Origin: Pseudoflavonifractor sp.
GTDB taxonomy: Bacteria; Bacteroidota; Bacteroidia; Bacteroidales; Muribaculaceae
Length of the DNA stretch: 64,000 nucleotides
Assembly: GCA_023667145.1 (NCBI GenBank)
Contig: JAMPAQ010000002.1
Coordinates: forward strand, 102,574-166,573
Direction of reading: 5' to 3'
The translations under genes and the position numbers were made by a program. A model generated the notes under the pieces. That model made no database searches and was not told the DNA's origin. It saw nothing but the letters and a program-made list of their open reading frames with translations. Shown here one piece after another: positions 35,789 through 44,696 of the stretch (position 1 is its first letter; each line of letters begins with the position of its first letter).

Positions 35789-38392
35789 TTAATAGACAAA
35801 TGAGAGGTTATCGACAGTGAGCATGGCACCGCGTGAGCTGCTCTCATATCGGCTGATGTAATCGGTGGTCACTATCGCCGAGGCCTCCGCACTCATGTCG
35901 TAGGAAGCCTTGTCAGACGATGTGATCATTATGCGCAGGGCTGTAGCCTTAACAAATGTCTTGCTGTAGGTGATGGGTACTGTAAACTGTGTATAACCCG
36001 AGGCCGCGCCCAGCTTGACACTGCCCTGCCCTATCACGGTCGAGCCGTTGAGGAGCGTCACGGTCACCATACCTTTTTCTGAAGTGTTCTGCGGGTCGTT
36101 GACATACTGGTAGTATCCTGTTAGCGACGCGGGGCGCGAAGCAAAGCTGATGCCCTCGTTATAAGTTTCCTTGCCATTGGAATAGGTGTATGAGCCAAGG
36201 AACAGCTTACCGGCAGAGCGGTTGGCCATATAGGGATTGGGCTTGTTCTCGCTGTAATAGTATTCACTGGTACGCGACTTGGCATGTTTTGCAGGGGTTG
36301 TGCCGTTCTCATCCCATGCCACGTTTCTCACTACCATAGCGTTGCCACCATGCTGAGCCTTCAGGTTCTTATAGACATCCGGAGTCTCTGTACCTCCACC
36401 GGTGTTCACTATACGCAGGCCGGGTACAGTACCCTGCCATGTCAGTGTGGTGTTATAGGTCGAGGGAATGACAAACCATGACATCTGGTTGGCCGCCGAC
36501 AGGTTGCAAGTCTTGGCATTTACGCTTGCCCAGCCGGTAGGTTCGTTGACTTGGAATGACAATGTGCTTTGGTAATACGGATTACCGATAGTCGGTGACC
36601 ACTGACCGCCCTGATTCATCTTGGAGGCCGCAAACTGGGCACCGCCAAGGTCCTCGAAGTCGCCGTTGGGGACAGCCAAGGTGGCCTCGGTCGTAAACTG
36701 CATCGGAGCGGTCTGCTGTCCGTCGGGGAGTGTGACAGTCATGTTGTAGGAGGTGGCGGGAGTGAGACCCGTGAGGGTAATAAGGCCGTTGACAGCGTCG
36801 CGGTGATCGGCCTCCTTGGTCACGCCGTCAAACTTGACAACACCATAGTTGACTACATACGCGATATTTTCAGCCGACGTGCCCGACACCTTGACGAGCG
36901 CCTTGTTGGCGTAAGCGTCTACTTCTATATCGTAGGCAAGCTGCTCGTGGGCAACGACTGCCTCTGCGCCATCTTTGGGCTTACCGCAGTAGAGGGCGCG
37001 GACGTTGACATCGCCCTGGGCGGGTACGGCTATCACGACATTATATCCGGGCGTGCGGGCTGCATCGTTGACCGAGATTATGCGGGCGGTCGACCATGTT
37101 GCCCCGTTGTCGGTCGAGGTCTCGAACGACACCTTGTCGTTGAAGTCGTCACCATCATAGACAACCGTGAGGTCCATCTCGGTAGCGCCATACTCAAGCG
37201 ACTCAGGGGCTGTCACCGTGAGGGTGACGGGGGTAACTGTCACGCCGAGTGACACCGGCTCATTGACCTTGGTCATCTGGTCCTTGACCACGAGGGTGAA
37301 TGTCGCGTCGCCGGCACCGAGTGACGCTATAGCGCCGGTGAGGTCGACAACGGCGAAGCGCTCGGGCTGACGCCACAGACCCGATGCTTTGAGGCCGAGC
37401 GACGTCATCGTTGACTTCTGCATCTCGGTAGCACGCATGAGGTCAATCTCAGCGGGCCATCCCTTGGCTATCAGCGACTCTGACTGGGTCGTGAGTGTCA
37501 CCGAGCCGAGTCCGCCGGGAGAGTTGATCATGTAGCGCACGGCCTGGGAGGGGGTCTCACCCTCGACAACCGTCATCGGCTGACCGACGGTAAATCCCTC
37601 GGCGGTGACCGTTGGGGCGGGAGCATTCATCAGCTCGTCGCTGAGGTTGATGGTGACGGTCTCCTGTTCGAGAGCGTCGTCAAACTCCACGTTGAGCACC
37701 GCGTCTCCCACACCGCCCTGATCCTTGTTGACATCGAGGGTGATGCGGTAGTGATGACGGGCAAGCGCCTCGTCGATATTAGCGGGCTGGATGGTAGCAT
37801 GAGTACCGTTGGGCTTGGTGATGTCGAGCGACAGGGTCACCTTGCCGGGGCGCAGGTAGGCCGGGCGGGTCTCGTCGGAGGCGTAGGTGATATACGTGCC
37901 GCCCTCGGAGTGCAACTCGGCGCTGTAGGCGCTGAAATAACTCTTGAATGCCTCGGTATAGGCTATTGACACCATGGTGTTGGCAAGCGAGGCCGTGAGC
38001 GACACCTCGGTGGTGCGTCCTTCGTTGACCGAGAATGTCGAGCTGCCATAGTAGTACGGCTTCTCAAAACCCTCGTCATTGAGGCTACCCATTGATGCCT
38101 CAAGGGTGTACTTGCCAATCTTGAACGCTTCGTCGGTCGGGAACTGCGCTACCGACGGCCATGTCTTGTAGTAGGATCCGTTTTCGGACTTCAGCGACAG
38201 TCTGAGATCATCGACCGTGGGCGAAGTGGCCGAGCGGCCTGTCGACACTGTCGTGATGACATCGGAGTTGAGCTCGATCAACGGGGTGATGCGGCCTGCT
38301 CCTGCGGTCATCGGCGACTCCTCAGACGCGCAGGCCCCCATCATCAGGGCCGACGCAACGACCAAGGAATAGCCAAACGTCGTTTTTTTCAT
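35789..38392 (-). CDS. Large DUF4493-like surface lipoprotein, first gene of the operon
   Basis: An 867-residue lipoprotein. The lipobox MMGAC places Cys at 20. The DUF4493-like domain, about 30-250, has GAGRITPLIELNS, IGKYTLEASMGS, KPYYYGSSTFSV and SLANTMVSIAY. Several Ig/FN3-like modules follow, then a carboxy-terminal domain starting at about 600 with VPNGDFEDLGG, the same entry motif as in the 712-residue protein. It ends SSRGAMLTVDNLSFVY. It is first in the transcript; only a weak -7-like TATCTTTA (38484-38491, minus) lies upstream. Confidence 0.78.
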   Translation of the reverse strand: MKKTTFGYSLVVASALMMGACASEESPMTAGAGRITPLIELNSDVITTVSTGRSATSPTVDDLRLSLKSENGSYYKTWPSVAQFPTDEAFKIGKYTLEASMGSLNDEGFEKPYYYGSSTFSVNEGRTTEVSLTASLANTMVSIAYTEAFKSYFSAYSAELHSEGGTYITYASDETRPAYLRPGKVTLSLDITKPNGTHATIQPANIDEALARHHYRITLDVNKDQGGVGDAVLNVEFDDALEQETVTINLSDELMNAPAPTVTAEGFTVGQPMTVVEGETPSQAVRYMINSPGGLGSVTLTTQSESLIAKGWPAEIDLMRATEMQKSTMTSLGLKASGLWRQPERFAVVDLTGAIASLGAGDATFTLVVKDQMTKVNEPVSLGVTVTPVTLTVTAPESLEYGATEMDLTVVYDGDDFNDKVSFETSTDNGATWSTARIISVNDAARTPGYNVVIAVPAQGDVNVRALYCGKPKDGAEAVVAHEQLAYDIEVDAYANKALVKVSGTSAENIAYVVNYGVVKFDGVTKEADHRDAVNGLITLTGLTPATSYNMTVTLPDGQQTAPMQFTTEATLAVPNGDFEDLGGAQFAASKMNQGGQWSPTIGNPYYQSTLSFQVNEPTGWASVNAKTCNLSAANQMSWFVIPSTYNTTLTWQGTVPGLRIVNTGGGTETPDVYKNLKAQHGGNAMVVRNVAWDENGTTPAKHAKSRTSEYYYSENKPNPYMANRSAGKLFLGSYTYSNGKETYNEGISFASRPASLTGYYQYVNDPQNTSEKGMVTVTLLNGSTVIGQGSVKLGAASGYTQFTVPITYSKTFVKATALRIMITSSDKASYDMSAEASAIVTTDYISRYESSSRGAMLTVDNLSFVY

Positions 38393-38636
38393 ACTTTTCT
38401 CTGTTTATTTTTAGTATAGTCTATAGCTGTGTTGTGTGCAAGTATCCGGGAGCGAATCAACTCCCCATAAAGCAAAATCGCGGTAAAGATAGCTATTTTT
38501 ACAGAATCTTCGGCCTTTTTCACCTAATAAATCATGACGCGCCCTCCACTTTTTAACATCTCGCATGACTCTCGCCAACCCTTACCGCCCAACAATCAGG
38601 GAGATTAACATGTTATAATCAAAATCACACACGCTT

Positions 38637-39404
38637 ATGAAACGTATAGTCATTATGGGAGCATCATCGGGCATCGGACTCACCCTTGCCGAGATACTCG
38701 CCTCGCGGGGTGTCCCGGTGGGCATAGCCGCACGCAACCTGCAACCGCTGCTCGAACTCCGGGGACGCTATCCCGGCAACGTGGTGGTGAAGTCAATCGA
38801 CATCACGAGTCCCGATGCGCCGGTGAGGATGCTGCAACTCATCGATGCCCTCGGCGGCATGGACATCTACATACATGTGGCGGGAATCGGATATGAGAAC
38901 CTGACGCTCGACCCCGACCGCGAGGCGGCGATAGTCGATACCAACGCCACGGGGTTTGCACGGATGATTGACACGGCCTACCGCTACATGCGCGGCAACG
39001 GCATACGCGGGCAGATAGCCGCCGTCACCTCGGTAGCCGGAACCAACGGCATCGGGCGACTCGCGGCCTACTCGGCCTCAAAGCGGTTTGGTCAGGCATA
39101 CCTCACGGCCTTGCAGCAACTCGCCCACGCTGAACGCTCCGGGATACGGTTCACCGACATTCGCCCGGGATGGACCGACACGCCGCTACTGTTGCCGGGG
39201 GTAAGCTATCCCATGGAGATGGAGGTACGCCCGGTGGCCGTGGAGATAATCCGCGCCATCGCCCGCAAGCGACGCGTAGCCGTCATCGACCGGCGGTGGA
39301 ATGTTGTGGTCGGCCTGTGGCGGCTCATTCCCAACGCGCTGTGGGTGAGGTTGAACATCCCCATCTCCCGGCCCGACCTCCCCATGCCAACCCCGGGCGA
39401 CTGA
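38637..39404 (+). CDS. Short-chain dehydrogenase/reductase
   Basis: NAD(P)-dependent oxidoreductase of 255 residues with a classical Rossmann fold. The nucleotide motif is IMGASSGIGLTLAE near residue 8. The catalytic pair is in AAYSASKRFGQAYLT, with the Ser of the triad in AVTSVAGTN upstream. The substrate is not predictable. The last 35 residues are hydrophobic and basic (VGLWRLIPNALWVRLNIPIS), compatible with membrane association. It diverges from the DUF4493 operon across 244 bases. Confidence 0.9.
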   Translation: MKRIVIMGASSGIGLTLAEILASRGVPVGIAARNLQPLLELRGRYPGNVVVKSIDITSPDAPVRMLQLIDALGGMDIYIHVAGIGYENLTLDPDREAAIVDTNATGFARMIDTAYRYMRGNGIRGQIAAVTSVAGTNGIGRLAAYSASKRFGQAYLTALQQLAHAERSGIRFTDIRPGWTDTPLLLPGVSYPMEMEVRPVAVEIIRAIARKRRVAVIDRRWNVVVGLWRLIPNALWVRLNIPISRPDLPMPTPGD

Positions 39405-39508
39405 CCGCCGGCATGACGCATGGACGCAAAAGCAGAGGCCCGCTACGCTGTCGCGCTGCGGGCCTCCACTTATATATGCTTGAATGTAACGGTTATGAAA
39501 GGGAATGA

Positions 39509-40054
39509 TTATTTGCGGTCGCCTCTCTTATCTTTCTTGTCCTTGTGGTCCTTATCACCCTTCTTGTCGCCGAAAGGTTTCTTGTCCTTGCCGGGCTTCA
39601 TGCTACGGTCAAAGCGGGGTCCCATGGGATTCTGACCGCTCACCACGATATTCTCAAGGAATGTCACATACTGGTCCGGGGTAAGTATCGACTGTATCTG
39701 CTTGAGGTTGGCAAGACGCTGTGCGCGGAACGATGAGTCACGCTCGGCACGACGCTCGCGGGCCTCGGTGCGGCGTTCCTCGGCCTTTGCCTTGCGGTCG
39801 GCGGCACACTGCTGGCGCAGCTGGTCGAGCTTGCCCTGCTGCTCGGTGGTGAGGTTAAGTCCCTCAAACGGGTTGTTGCAGGGTTTCTTGTCACAGGTCT
39901 TCTTGTCGCAGTCCTTGCCGGGCTTGCCGGGACACTCGGTCTTGGTGCATTTGGCATCCTTGTCACAGGTCTTGGCTGCGGGATTTTGCGCCATAGCGCC
40001 AAACGAGAAGATTGAAGCGGCGACAACGGCCATGCTGATGATTGATTTTTTCAT
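39509..40054 (-). CDS. Cysteine-rich Spy/CpxP-like periplasmic protein
   Basis: A 181-residue exported protein. The signal peptide is residues 1-22 (cut after AMAQ). A 35-residue stretch with six Cys follows (KTCDKDAKCTKTECPGK and DCDKKTCDKKPCN). A helical core carries LTTEQQGKLDQLRQQC and LTPDQYVTFLEN, the two LTxxQ motifs of Spy/CpxP-type chaperones, here with a seventh Cys. The tail is a very basic/acidic, Lys-Asp repeat (GDKKGDKDHKDKKDKRGDRK). The Cys-Lys-Asp segment suggests metal binding or oxidative stress sensing, which is inference. Confidence 0.72.
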   Translation of the reverse strand: MKKSIISMAVVAASIFSFGAMAQNPAAKTCDKDAKCTKTECPGKPGKDCDKKTCDKKPCNNPFEGLNLTTEQQGKLDQLRQQCAADRKAKAEERRTEARERRAERDSSFRAQRLANLKQIQSILTPDQYVTFLENIVVSGQNPMGPRFDRSMKPGKDKKPFGDKKGDKDHKDKKDKRGDRK

Positions 40055-40599
40055 AATTTTGTTTTTATATTTAAGTTAGTTATTCTTCTGTTGACTGTAT
40101 ATTCAAGTCAGTTTATGTTGACTGTCTCGGTTTTTCCTGACAGTCTGTATTATTGACAACAAGGAGGGTGAAAGGTTTAGCGGCATGTCGTTTGTTTAAC
40201 TGTTATTTAACTAAACCGAGGTCGTTATTGAAGATTTGTTTACAAAACACTGCCCTCACTCTTCACGAGCGGGGGCAGCATATAGTAACTTGAAAAGTTA
40301 GCGTTATTACATCAATAATATGTCTTATCTTATTCCTGCATACATGCTGTCTACATGTCCTTGTCTTATAGACGCGCCATCATGGGTCTTGGTTTAACAC
40401 ACAGGCGAGGTTTTAATTAATTTTCACATGAACCCGGGATCATCGTAACAATTCAGCCAGTCAGACATGTTGACAATCAAATCTATGTGATTCTTTTCCC
40501 GTTATGATATTTCCACATTCTTTCGTGATTGCGGGAATTTTCTTAATTTTGCCCCTACAACATCTGCCGCCGCAAACGTCGCGGCAGACACTCACCGAT
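40055..40599. other. Long AT-rich intergenic region with TTGACTGT repeats
   Basis: These 545 bases hold no supported gene. Two direct copies of TTGACTGT lie at 40091-40098 and 40118-40125. GACTGTC (40120-40126) forms a small hairpin with GACAGTC (40139-40145), and CTGCCC (40252-40257) with GGGGCAG (40272-40278) forms another. TAGATTTG on the minus strand (40478-40485) is a promoter-like -7 without a clear -33. A weak TAACTTAA (40071-40078, minus) could be the -7 element of the Spy-like gene. Confidence 0.5.
40544..40551 (+). promoter_or_regulatory. -7 element of the tsaC operon promoter
   Basis: TAATTTTG fits TAnnTTTG; a weak TTTCG lies about 20 bases upstream. Expected start near 40558. This lies downstream of the first in-frame ATG (40504), so the ATG at 40600 must be the start. 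Confidence 0.5.
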
Positions 40600-41175
40600 A
40601 TGTCAACAAATATTGAGGAAGATATTAAACAGGCTTGCGCCACCCTGTCGCGGGGAGGCGTCATACTCTACCCCACCGACACCGTGTGGGGCATCGGATG
40701 TGACGCGACACGGCCCGATGCCGTCAGGCGCGTGTTTGAGATAAAGCGCCGGGCCGACAGCAAGGCGCTGATCACCCTCGTTGACAGCGTGGAGCGACTT
40801 GAGCGGTATGTCGACAACATCCCCGACGCGGCCCGCGACATCATTGAGCTGAGTGACAGGCCGGTGACCATAGTGTATGACCGCGGACGCAACCTCGCGC
40901 CCGAGTTGCTTGCCGACGATGGCAGTGTCGGGATACGTGTCACCGCAGAGGAGTTCTCCCGACGGCTATGCCGCGCCTACCGCAAGCCGATAGTCTCGAC
41001 ATCGGCCAACATAAGCGGCTCCCCCACCCCGGCGACATTCAAGGACATCACGCCCGCCATAAAATCGGCTGTCGACTACGTCGCCACGACCCGACGCGGC
41101 GACAGCGCCCCCCACAAGCCGTCGGCGGTGATAAAGTTGTCGGACGACGGCACGGTAAAAATAATCCGCAAGTGA
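40600..41175 (+). CDS. tsaC: Threonylcarbamoyl-AMP synthase (TsaC/Sua5/YrdC family)
   Basis: Makes L-threonylcarbamoyl-AMP from Thr, bicarbonate and ATP for the t6A37 tRNA modification. It has 191 residues in the short YrdC form without the Sua5 tail. Motifs seen are GGVILYPTDTVWGIGCDA, KRRADSKALITLV and STSANISGSPTP. The ATG at 40600 is chosen because it begins MSTNIEED and lies below the promoter. The stop TGA overlaps the GTG start of the sugar transferase (GTGA). Confidence 0.92.
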   Translation: MSTNIEEDIKQACATLSRGGVILYPTDTVWGIGCDATRPDAVRRVFEIKRRADSKALITLVDSVERLERYVDNIPDAARDIIELSDRPVTIVYDRGRNLAPELLADDGSVGIRVTAEEFSRRLCRAYRKPIVSTSANISGSPTPATFKDITPAIKSAVDYVATTRRGDSAPHKPSAVIKLSDDGTVKIIRK

Positions 41176-42593
41176 TAGGCACCAACCGACAACGGCTACT
41201 CTATATCGTGGGCGACTTCCTGTCGACCAATGTCGGCTATTTCCTGTTTAACATCTGCCGCTACCTGCTCATCGACAGTGTCAACGCCTCCTACGCTGAC
41301 TTCTGGGCCTTTGAGTGCTCGCGCATGGTGATGTGGGGACAGATACTTTTCCCCATGCTGATGATGGGTGTCTACTATCTGTCGGGCTACTACAACTCCC
41401 CCTTTTTCAAGTCGCGCCTACAGGATTTCATCACCACGGGCGGGTCGGCCATCATAGGGTCGCTCATCGTCTTTTTTGTCGCGCTCACCAACGACATGGG
41501 CGGCAGCCGGTTGTTCAACTTCGAGATACTGCTGTCGCTGCTGCTATGTCTGTTTGTCCCGGTATATGCCGTCAGATGGGCCATAACCCAACGCACCACC
41601 CTGCGCATCCACTCGCGCCGGTGGAGCTTCCCCACGCTGATAGTCGGCACATCGGCCGCCGCCATCGCCCTGCACCGCAAACTCGACACGATGACAAAGT
41701 CAATGGGCTATGACATCGTGGCCCATGTGGCAACCGACGGGATGCCAAAGGGCCATTTCCCCTACCCCGTCATCGACATCGACAATATAGCCGCCGAGTG
41801 CAAGCGGCTCGGCATAAAGCATCTCATCCTCGTCAAGGGGGGACACTCCCTTGACGAGCAGAAGTCCCTGAGGCTCATCAACAAGCTGCTGCCGCTCGAC
41901 CTGCCGATATACGTCAGCCCCGACACGCTCCACCTCGTGACATCGCGGGTGCGCACGGTCAATGTGGCGGGCGAACCACTTGTCGAGATCTCACACGCCG
42001 AGGCCACGGCGAGTACCCGCAACATCAAGCGCCTCTGCGACATAATGGTCTCGGCGGTGATGCTGGTCCTCCTCAGCCCGGTCATCGCAGCTCTCGCACT
42101 GGCTGTAAAGCTCGACTCGCCGGGGCCTGTGTTCTACCGGCAACAGCGCGTGGGATACCACCGCAAGAAGTTCAACATCATCAAGTTGCGCTCAATGCAC
42201 GTTGACTCGGAGGATACAGGGCCGCGACTGTCGACCGCCGATGACCCGCGCATCACGCGCATAGGCCACACGCTGCGCAAGTACCGCCTCGACGAGCTGC
42301 CGCAGTTCTGGAACGTGCTGCGCGGCGACATGTCGCTCGTTGGGCCGCGCCCCGAGCGCGAGCACTACATCGAGCAGATAATGAGGGAAGCCCCCTACTA
42401 CACTCTCGTCCACAGTGTCAGGCCGGGCATCACGTCATGGGGCATGGTCAAGTATGGGTATGCCTCGTCGGTGGCCGAGATGATAGAGCGACTGCGATAT
42501 GACCTTATATATATAGAGAACGTGTCGTTCCCGGTCGATATGAAAATCATAATTTACACCATACGGACTGTCCTGACCGGGCGCGGGATATGA
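41172..42593 (+). CDS. Undecaprenyl-phosphate sugar-1-phosphate transferase
   Basis: Initiates surface polysaccharide synthesis by moving a sugar phosphate from a UDP-sugar to undecaprenyl phosphate. The GTG at 41172 overlaps the tsaC stop and gives 473 residues; the frame is open further upstream only by chance inside tsaC. Four or five amino-terminal membrane helices and a CoA-binding-like domain precede the bacterial sugar transferase domain at about 275-473. That domain has KRLCDIMVSAVMLVLLSPV, SPGPVFYRQQRVGYHRKKF, KLRSM, YRLDELPQFWNVLRGDMSLVG and GPRPE. It is the WcaJ/WbaP architecture; the sugar is unknown. Confidence 0.9.
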   Translation: MIGTNRQRLLYIVGDFLSTNVGYFLFNICRYLLIDSVNASYADFWAFECSRMVMWGQILFPMLMMGVYYLSGYYNSPFFKSRLQDFITTGGSAIIGSLIVFFVALTNDMGGSRLFNFEILLSLLLCLFVPVYAVRWAITQRTTLRIHSRRWSFPTLIVGTSAAAIALHRKLDTMTKSMGYDIVAHVATDGMPKGHFPYPVIDIDNIAAECKRLGIKHLILVKGGHSLDEQKSLRLINKLLPLDLPIYVSPDTLHLVTSRVRTVNVAGEPLVEISHAEATASTRNIKRLCDIMVSAVMLVLLSPVIAALALAVKLDSPGPVFYRQQRVGYHRKKFNIIKLRSMHVDSEDTGPRLSTADDPRITRIGHTLRKYRLDELPQFWNVLRGDMSLVGPRPEREHYIEQIMREAPYYTLVHSVRPGITSWGMVKYGYASSVAEMIERLRYDLIYIENVSFPVDMKIIIYTIRTVLTGRGI

Positions 42594-42635
42594 CCGCGAG
42601 CCGTCCACAGCCCTGAAAACCATCCTTATGCTTGT

Positions 42636-44444
42636 ATGAATGTAATTCCCGCAAATATGTCACGACGGATACAGGATATGTTCCTCTCGCTGCTGATATG
42701 GCGTGAGAAGCACATCTCCGAGAAGAATTTCGTGCTCGTGCTGGCATTCATCGTCGGTATCGTCTGCTCGTTTGCCGCGTTGCTGCTCAAGACTCTCATC
42801 TCGCTGATATCGGGTGCGCTGACTTCCCACTTCACCGTCAGCGGCGGCAACTGGCTCTACTTCATATACCCCGCCCTCGGTATCCTCATCACATCGCTCT
42901 TTGTCAAGTATGTCGTCAAGGACAACATATCCCACGGAGTGACGAGGGTGCTATATGCCCTTTCGCAAAACAAGAGCCGACTCAAGCGTCATAACATGTA
43001 CACCTCACTGCTGGCCAGCTCGATAACCATCGGATTTGGCGGATCGGTCGGAGCCGAGGGCCCGATTGTCTACACCGGGGCGGCCATTGGGTCAAACATC
43101 GGCCAATTGTTCCGCATGTCACCGCGTGTGCTCATGGTGATGGTCGGATGCGGGGCGGCGGCGGGTATCGCCGGCATCTTCAAGGCCCCTATTGCCGGGA
43201 TGCTGTTCACGCTTGAGATTCTGATGATCGACTTCACGGCGATGTCGGTGATGCCGCTGCTCATCGCGTCAATCACGAGCGCCACTCTGGCCTACGTGTT
43301 CCACGGATACAATGCCGAGTTCTTCTTCGTCCAAAGCGAGCCTTTCTTCATCAACAAGATACCCTACGTGATATTGCTCGGAGTGTTCTGCGGGTTTGTC
43401 TCGCTCTACTTCATCCGCACGATGAACTGGGTCGAGAGCCGTTTCCAACGTCTTGGGTGCGCGTGGAAGCGGTTTGCCGTCGGGTCGGTCGTGCTGGTCA
43501 CCCTGGTGTTCTTCTTCCCCGCGCTCTACGGCGAGGGCTATCCCCAGATTGTCAGTCTGCTCGGGGGCGACCCGGGCAACATCATGGACGGGTCGATATT
43601 CTACCCCGACAGGGATCTGACATGGTTCATACTGCTCTACATCGGCGCGATAATCCTGTTCAAGGTATTTGCCACGTCGGCCACCAACAGCGCCGGCGGT
43701 GTCGGCGGCACATTCGCCCCGACGATGTTCATGGGGTGCATGACGGGATTCTTCTTCGCATTCCTGCTCAACCACAACGGATTTTTTGACGCGGGGCTGT
43801 CACACAAGAATTTTGCGCTGCTCGGCATGGCGGGACTGCTCGCCGGAGTGATGCACGCTCCCCTAATGGGCATATTCCTCATAGCCGAGTTGACCGGCGG
43901 CTATGCCCTGTTCCTCCCCCTGCTGATAGTCTCGACAATATCCTACGGCACGATAAAGTTTTTCGAGCCATACAGCATCTACGCCATGCGTCTCGCACGG
44001 CGCGGCGAGCTGCTGACCCACCATAAGGACAAGGCCGTCCTCACCCTGCTCAAGATGGACAGCGTCATCGAGACCGACTTCATGTCAGTGCGCCCCGAGA
44101 TGAACCTCAAGGAGATGGTCGATGTGATATCAAAGTCGAGCCGCAACCTGTTTCCCGTGGTCAACGACGACAACATCCTGCTCGGAGTCGTACTTCTCGA
44201 CGACATACGCAACATCATGTTCCGCCCCGACCTCTACAAGCGCATGTACGTCAACAAGTTCATGAGCGCCCCGCCCGCCAAGATCGAGATTGACGAGAAC
44301 ATGGAGCAGGTGATGAAGACCTTTGACCGCACCGGGGCCTGGAACCTCCCCGTAGTCAGGGACGGCAAATACGTCGGCTTCGTCTCCAAGTCCAAAATCT
44401 TCAACTCCTACCGCCGCGTCCTCCGCCACTACTCCGATGACTGA
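42636..44444 (+). CDS. ClC-family chloride channel/antiporter with CBS domains
   Basis: A 602-residue inner membrane protein. About ten to twelve helices carry the ClC anion-selectivity motifs GFGGSVGAEGPIVYTG, GIFKAPIAGMLFTLEI and SAGGVGGTFAPTMFMG. Two CBS domains occupy about 470-600 (MSVRPEMNLKEMVDVISKSS; MSAPPAKIEIDENMEQV) and probably sense nucleotides. Start ATG 42636; ATG 42657 is an alternative. The Glu of GAEGP is present, compatible with proton-coupled exchange. The stop overlaps the ATG of an acyltransferase stub. Confidence 0.93.
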   Translation: MNVIPANMSRRIQDMFLSLLIWREKHISEKNFVLVLAFIVGIVCSFAALLLKTLISLISGALTSHFTVSGGNWLYFIYPALGILITSLFVKYVVKDNISHGVTRVLYALSQNKSRLKRHNMYTSLLASSITIGFGGSVGAEGPIVYTGAAIGSNIGQLFRMSPRVLMVMVGCGAAAGIAGIFKAPIAGMLFTLEILMIDFTAMSVMPLLIASITSATLAYVFHGYNAEFFFVQSEPFFINKIPYVILLGVFCGFVSLYFIRTMNWVESRFQRLGCAWKRFAVGSVVLVTLVFFFPALYGEGYPQIVSLLGGDPGNIMDGSIFYPDRDLTWFILLYIGAIILFKVFATSATNSAGGVGGTFAPTMFMGCMTGFFFAFLLNHNGFFDAGLSHKNFALLGMAGLLAGVMHAPLMGIFLIAELTGGYALFLPLLIVSTISYGTIKFFEPYSIYAMRLARRGELLTHHKDKAVLTLLKMDSVIETDFMSVRPEMNLKEMVDVISKSSRNLFPVVNDDNILLGVVLLDDIRNIMFRPDLYKRMYVNKFMSAPPAKIEIDENMEQVMKTFDRTGAWNLPVVRDGKYVGFVSKSKIFNSYRRVLRHYSDD

Positions 44445-44538
44445 CCCCCGCCCCCCACACCGCCGCCACATCGACTGGATCGACATCCTCAAAGGCTCCC
44501 TTTTTAGGCCGACAAACGTTAAAATAGCTCTGCTTTAG
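44437..44538 (+). pseudogene. Amino-terminal stub of an acyltransferase_3 gene
   Basis: A 33-codon frame starts at ATG 44437, overlapping the ClC stop (ATGACTGA). Its residues 11-19, HIDWIDILKG, are the hallmark beginning of acyltransferase family 3 membrane enzymes (usually ..R..WIDIAKG). After KGS the resemblance stops abruptly and TAG follows at 44536. About 320 codons expected for the family are missing, so this is best read as a deletion remnant of a gene once coupled to the channel gene. Confidence 0.5.
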
Positions 44539-44626
44539 AGACCGCTTGTAAGCCTGCTAAACGGACAAAATGCAAGGGGTGGGAATCTTTTTGTGGCGCG
44601 GGGGACGATATGTGGGGGAAAAGTTG

Positions 44627-44634
44627 TAACTTTG
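44627..44634 (+). promoter_or_regulatory. -7 element of the carA-carB promoter
   Basis: TAACTTTG fits TAnnTTTG; no clear -33 element. Expected start near 44641, leader about 56 bases. No PyrR-type attenuator hairpin was found in the leader. Confidence 0.5.
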
Positions 44635-44696
44635 CACGGTTTTCACGATAGAAATCCTGTGAACCGATATTGTTAACTACATCTATATTCTATCGT

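Noticed and set aside
40968-41171. Upstream extension of the sugar transferase frame inside tsaC
   Set aside because: The extra residues do not fit the family; GTG 41172 overlapping the tsaC stop is the natural start.
44641-44696. Pyrimidine-responsive attenuator in the carA leader
   Set aside because: No anti-terminator/terminator pair or PyrR-like binding hairpin is visible.
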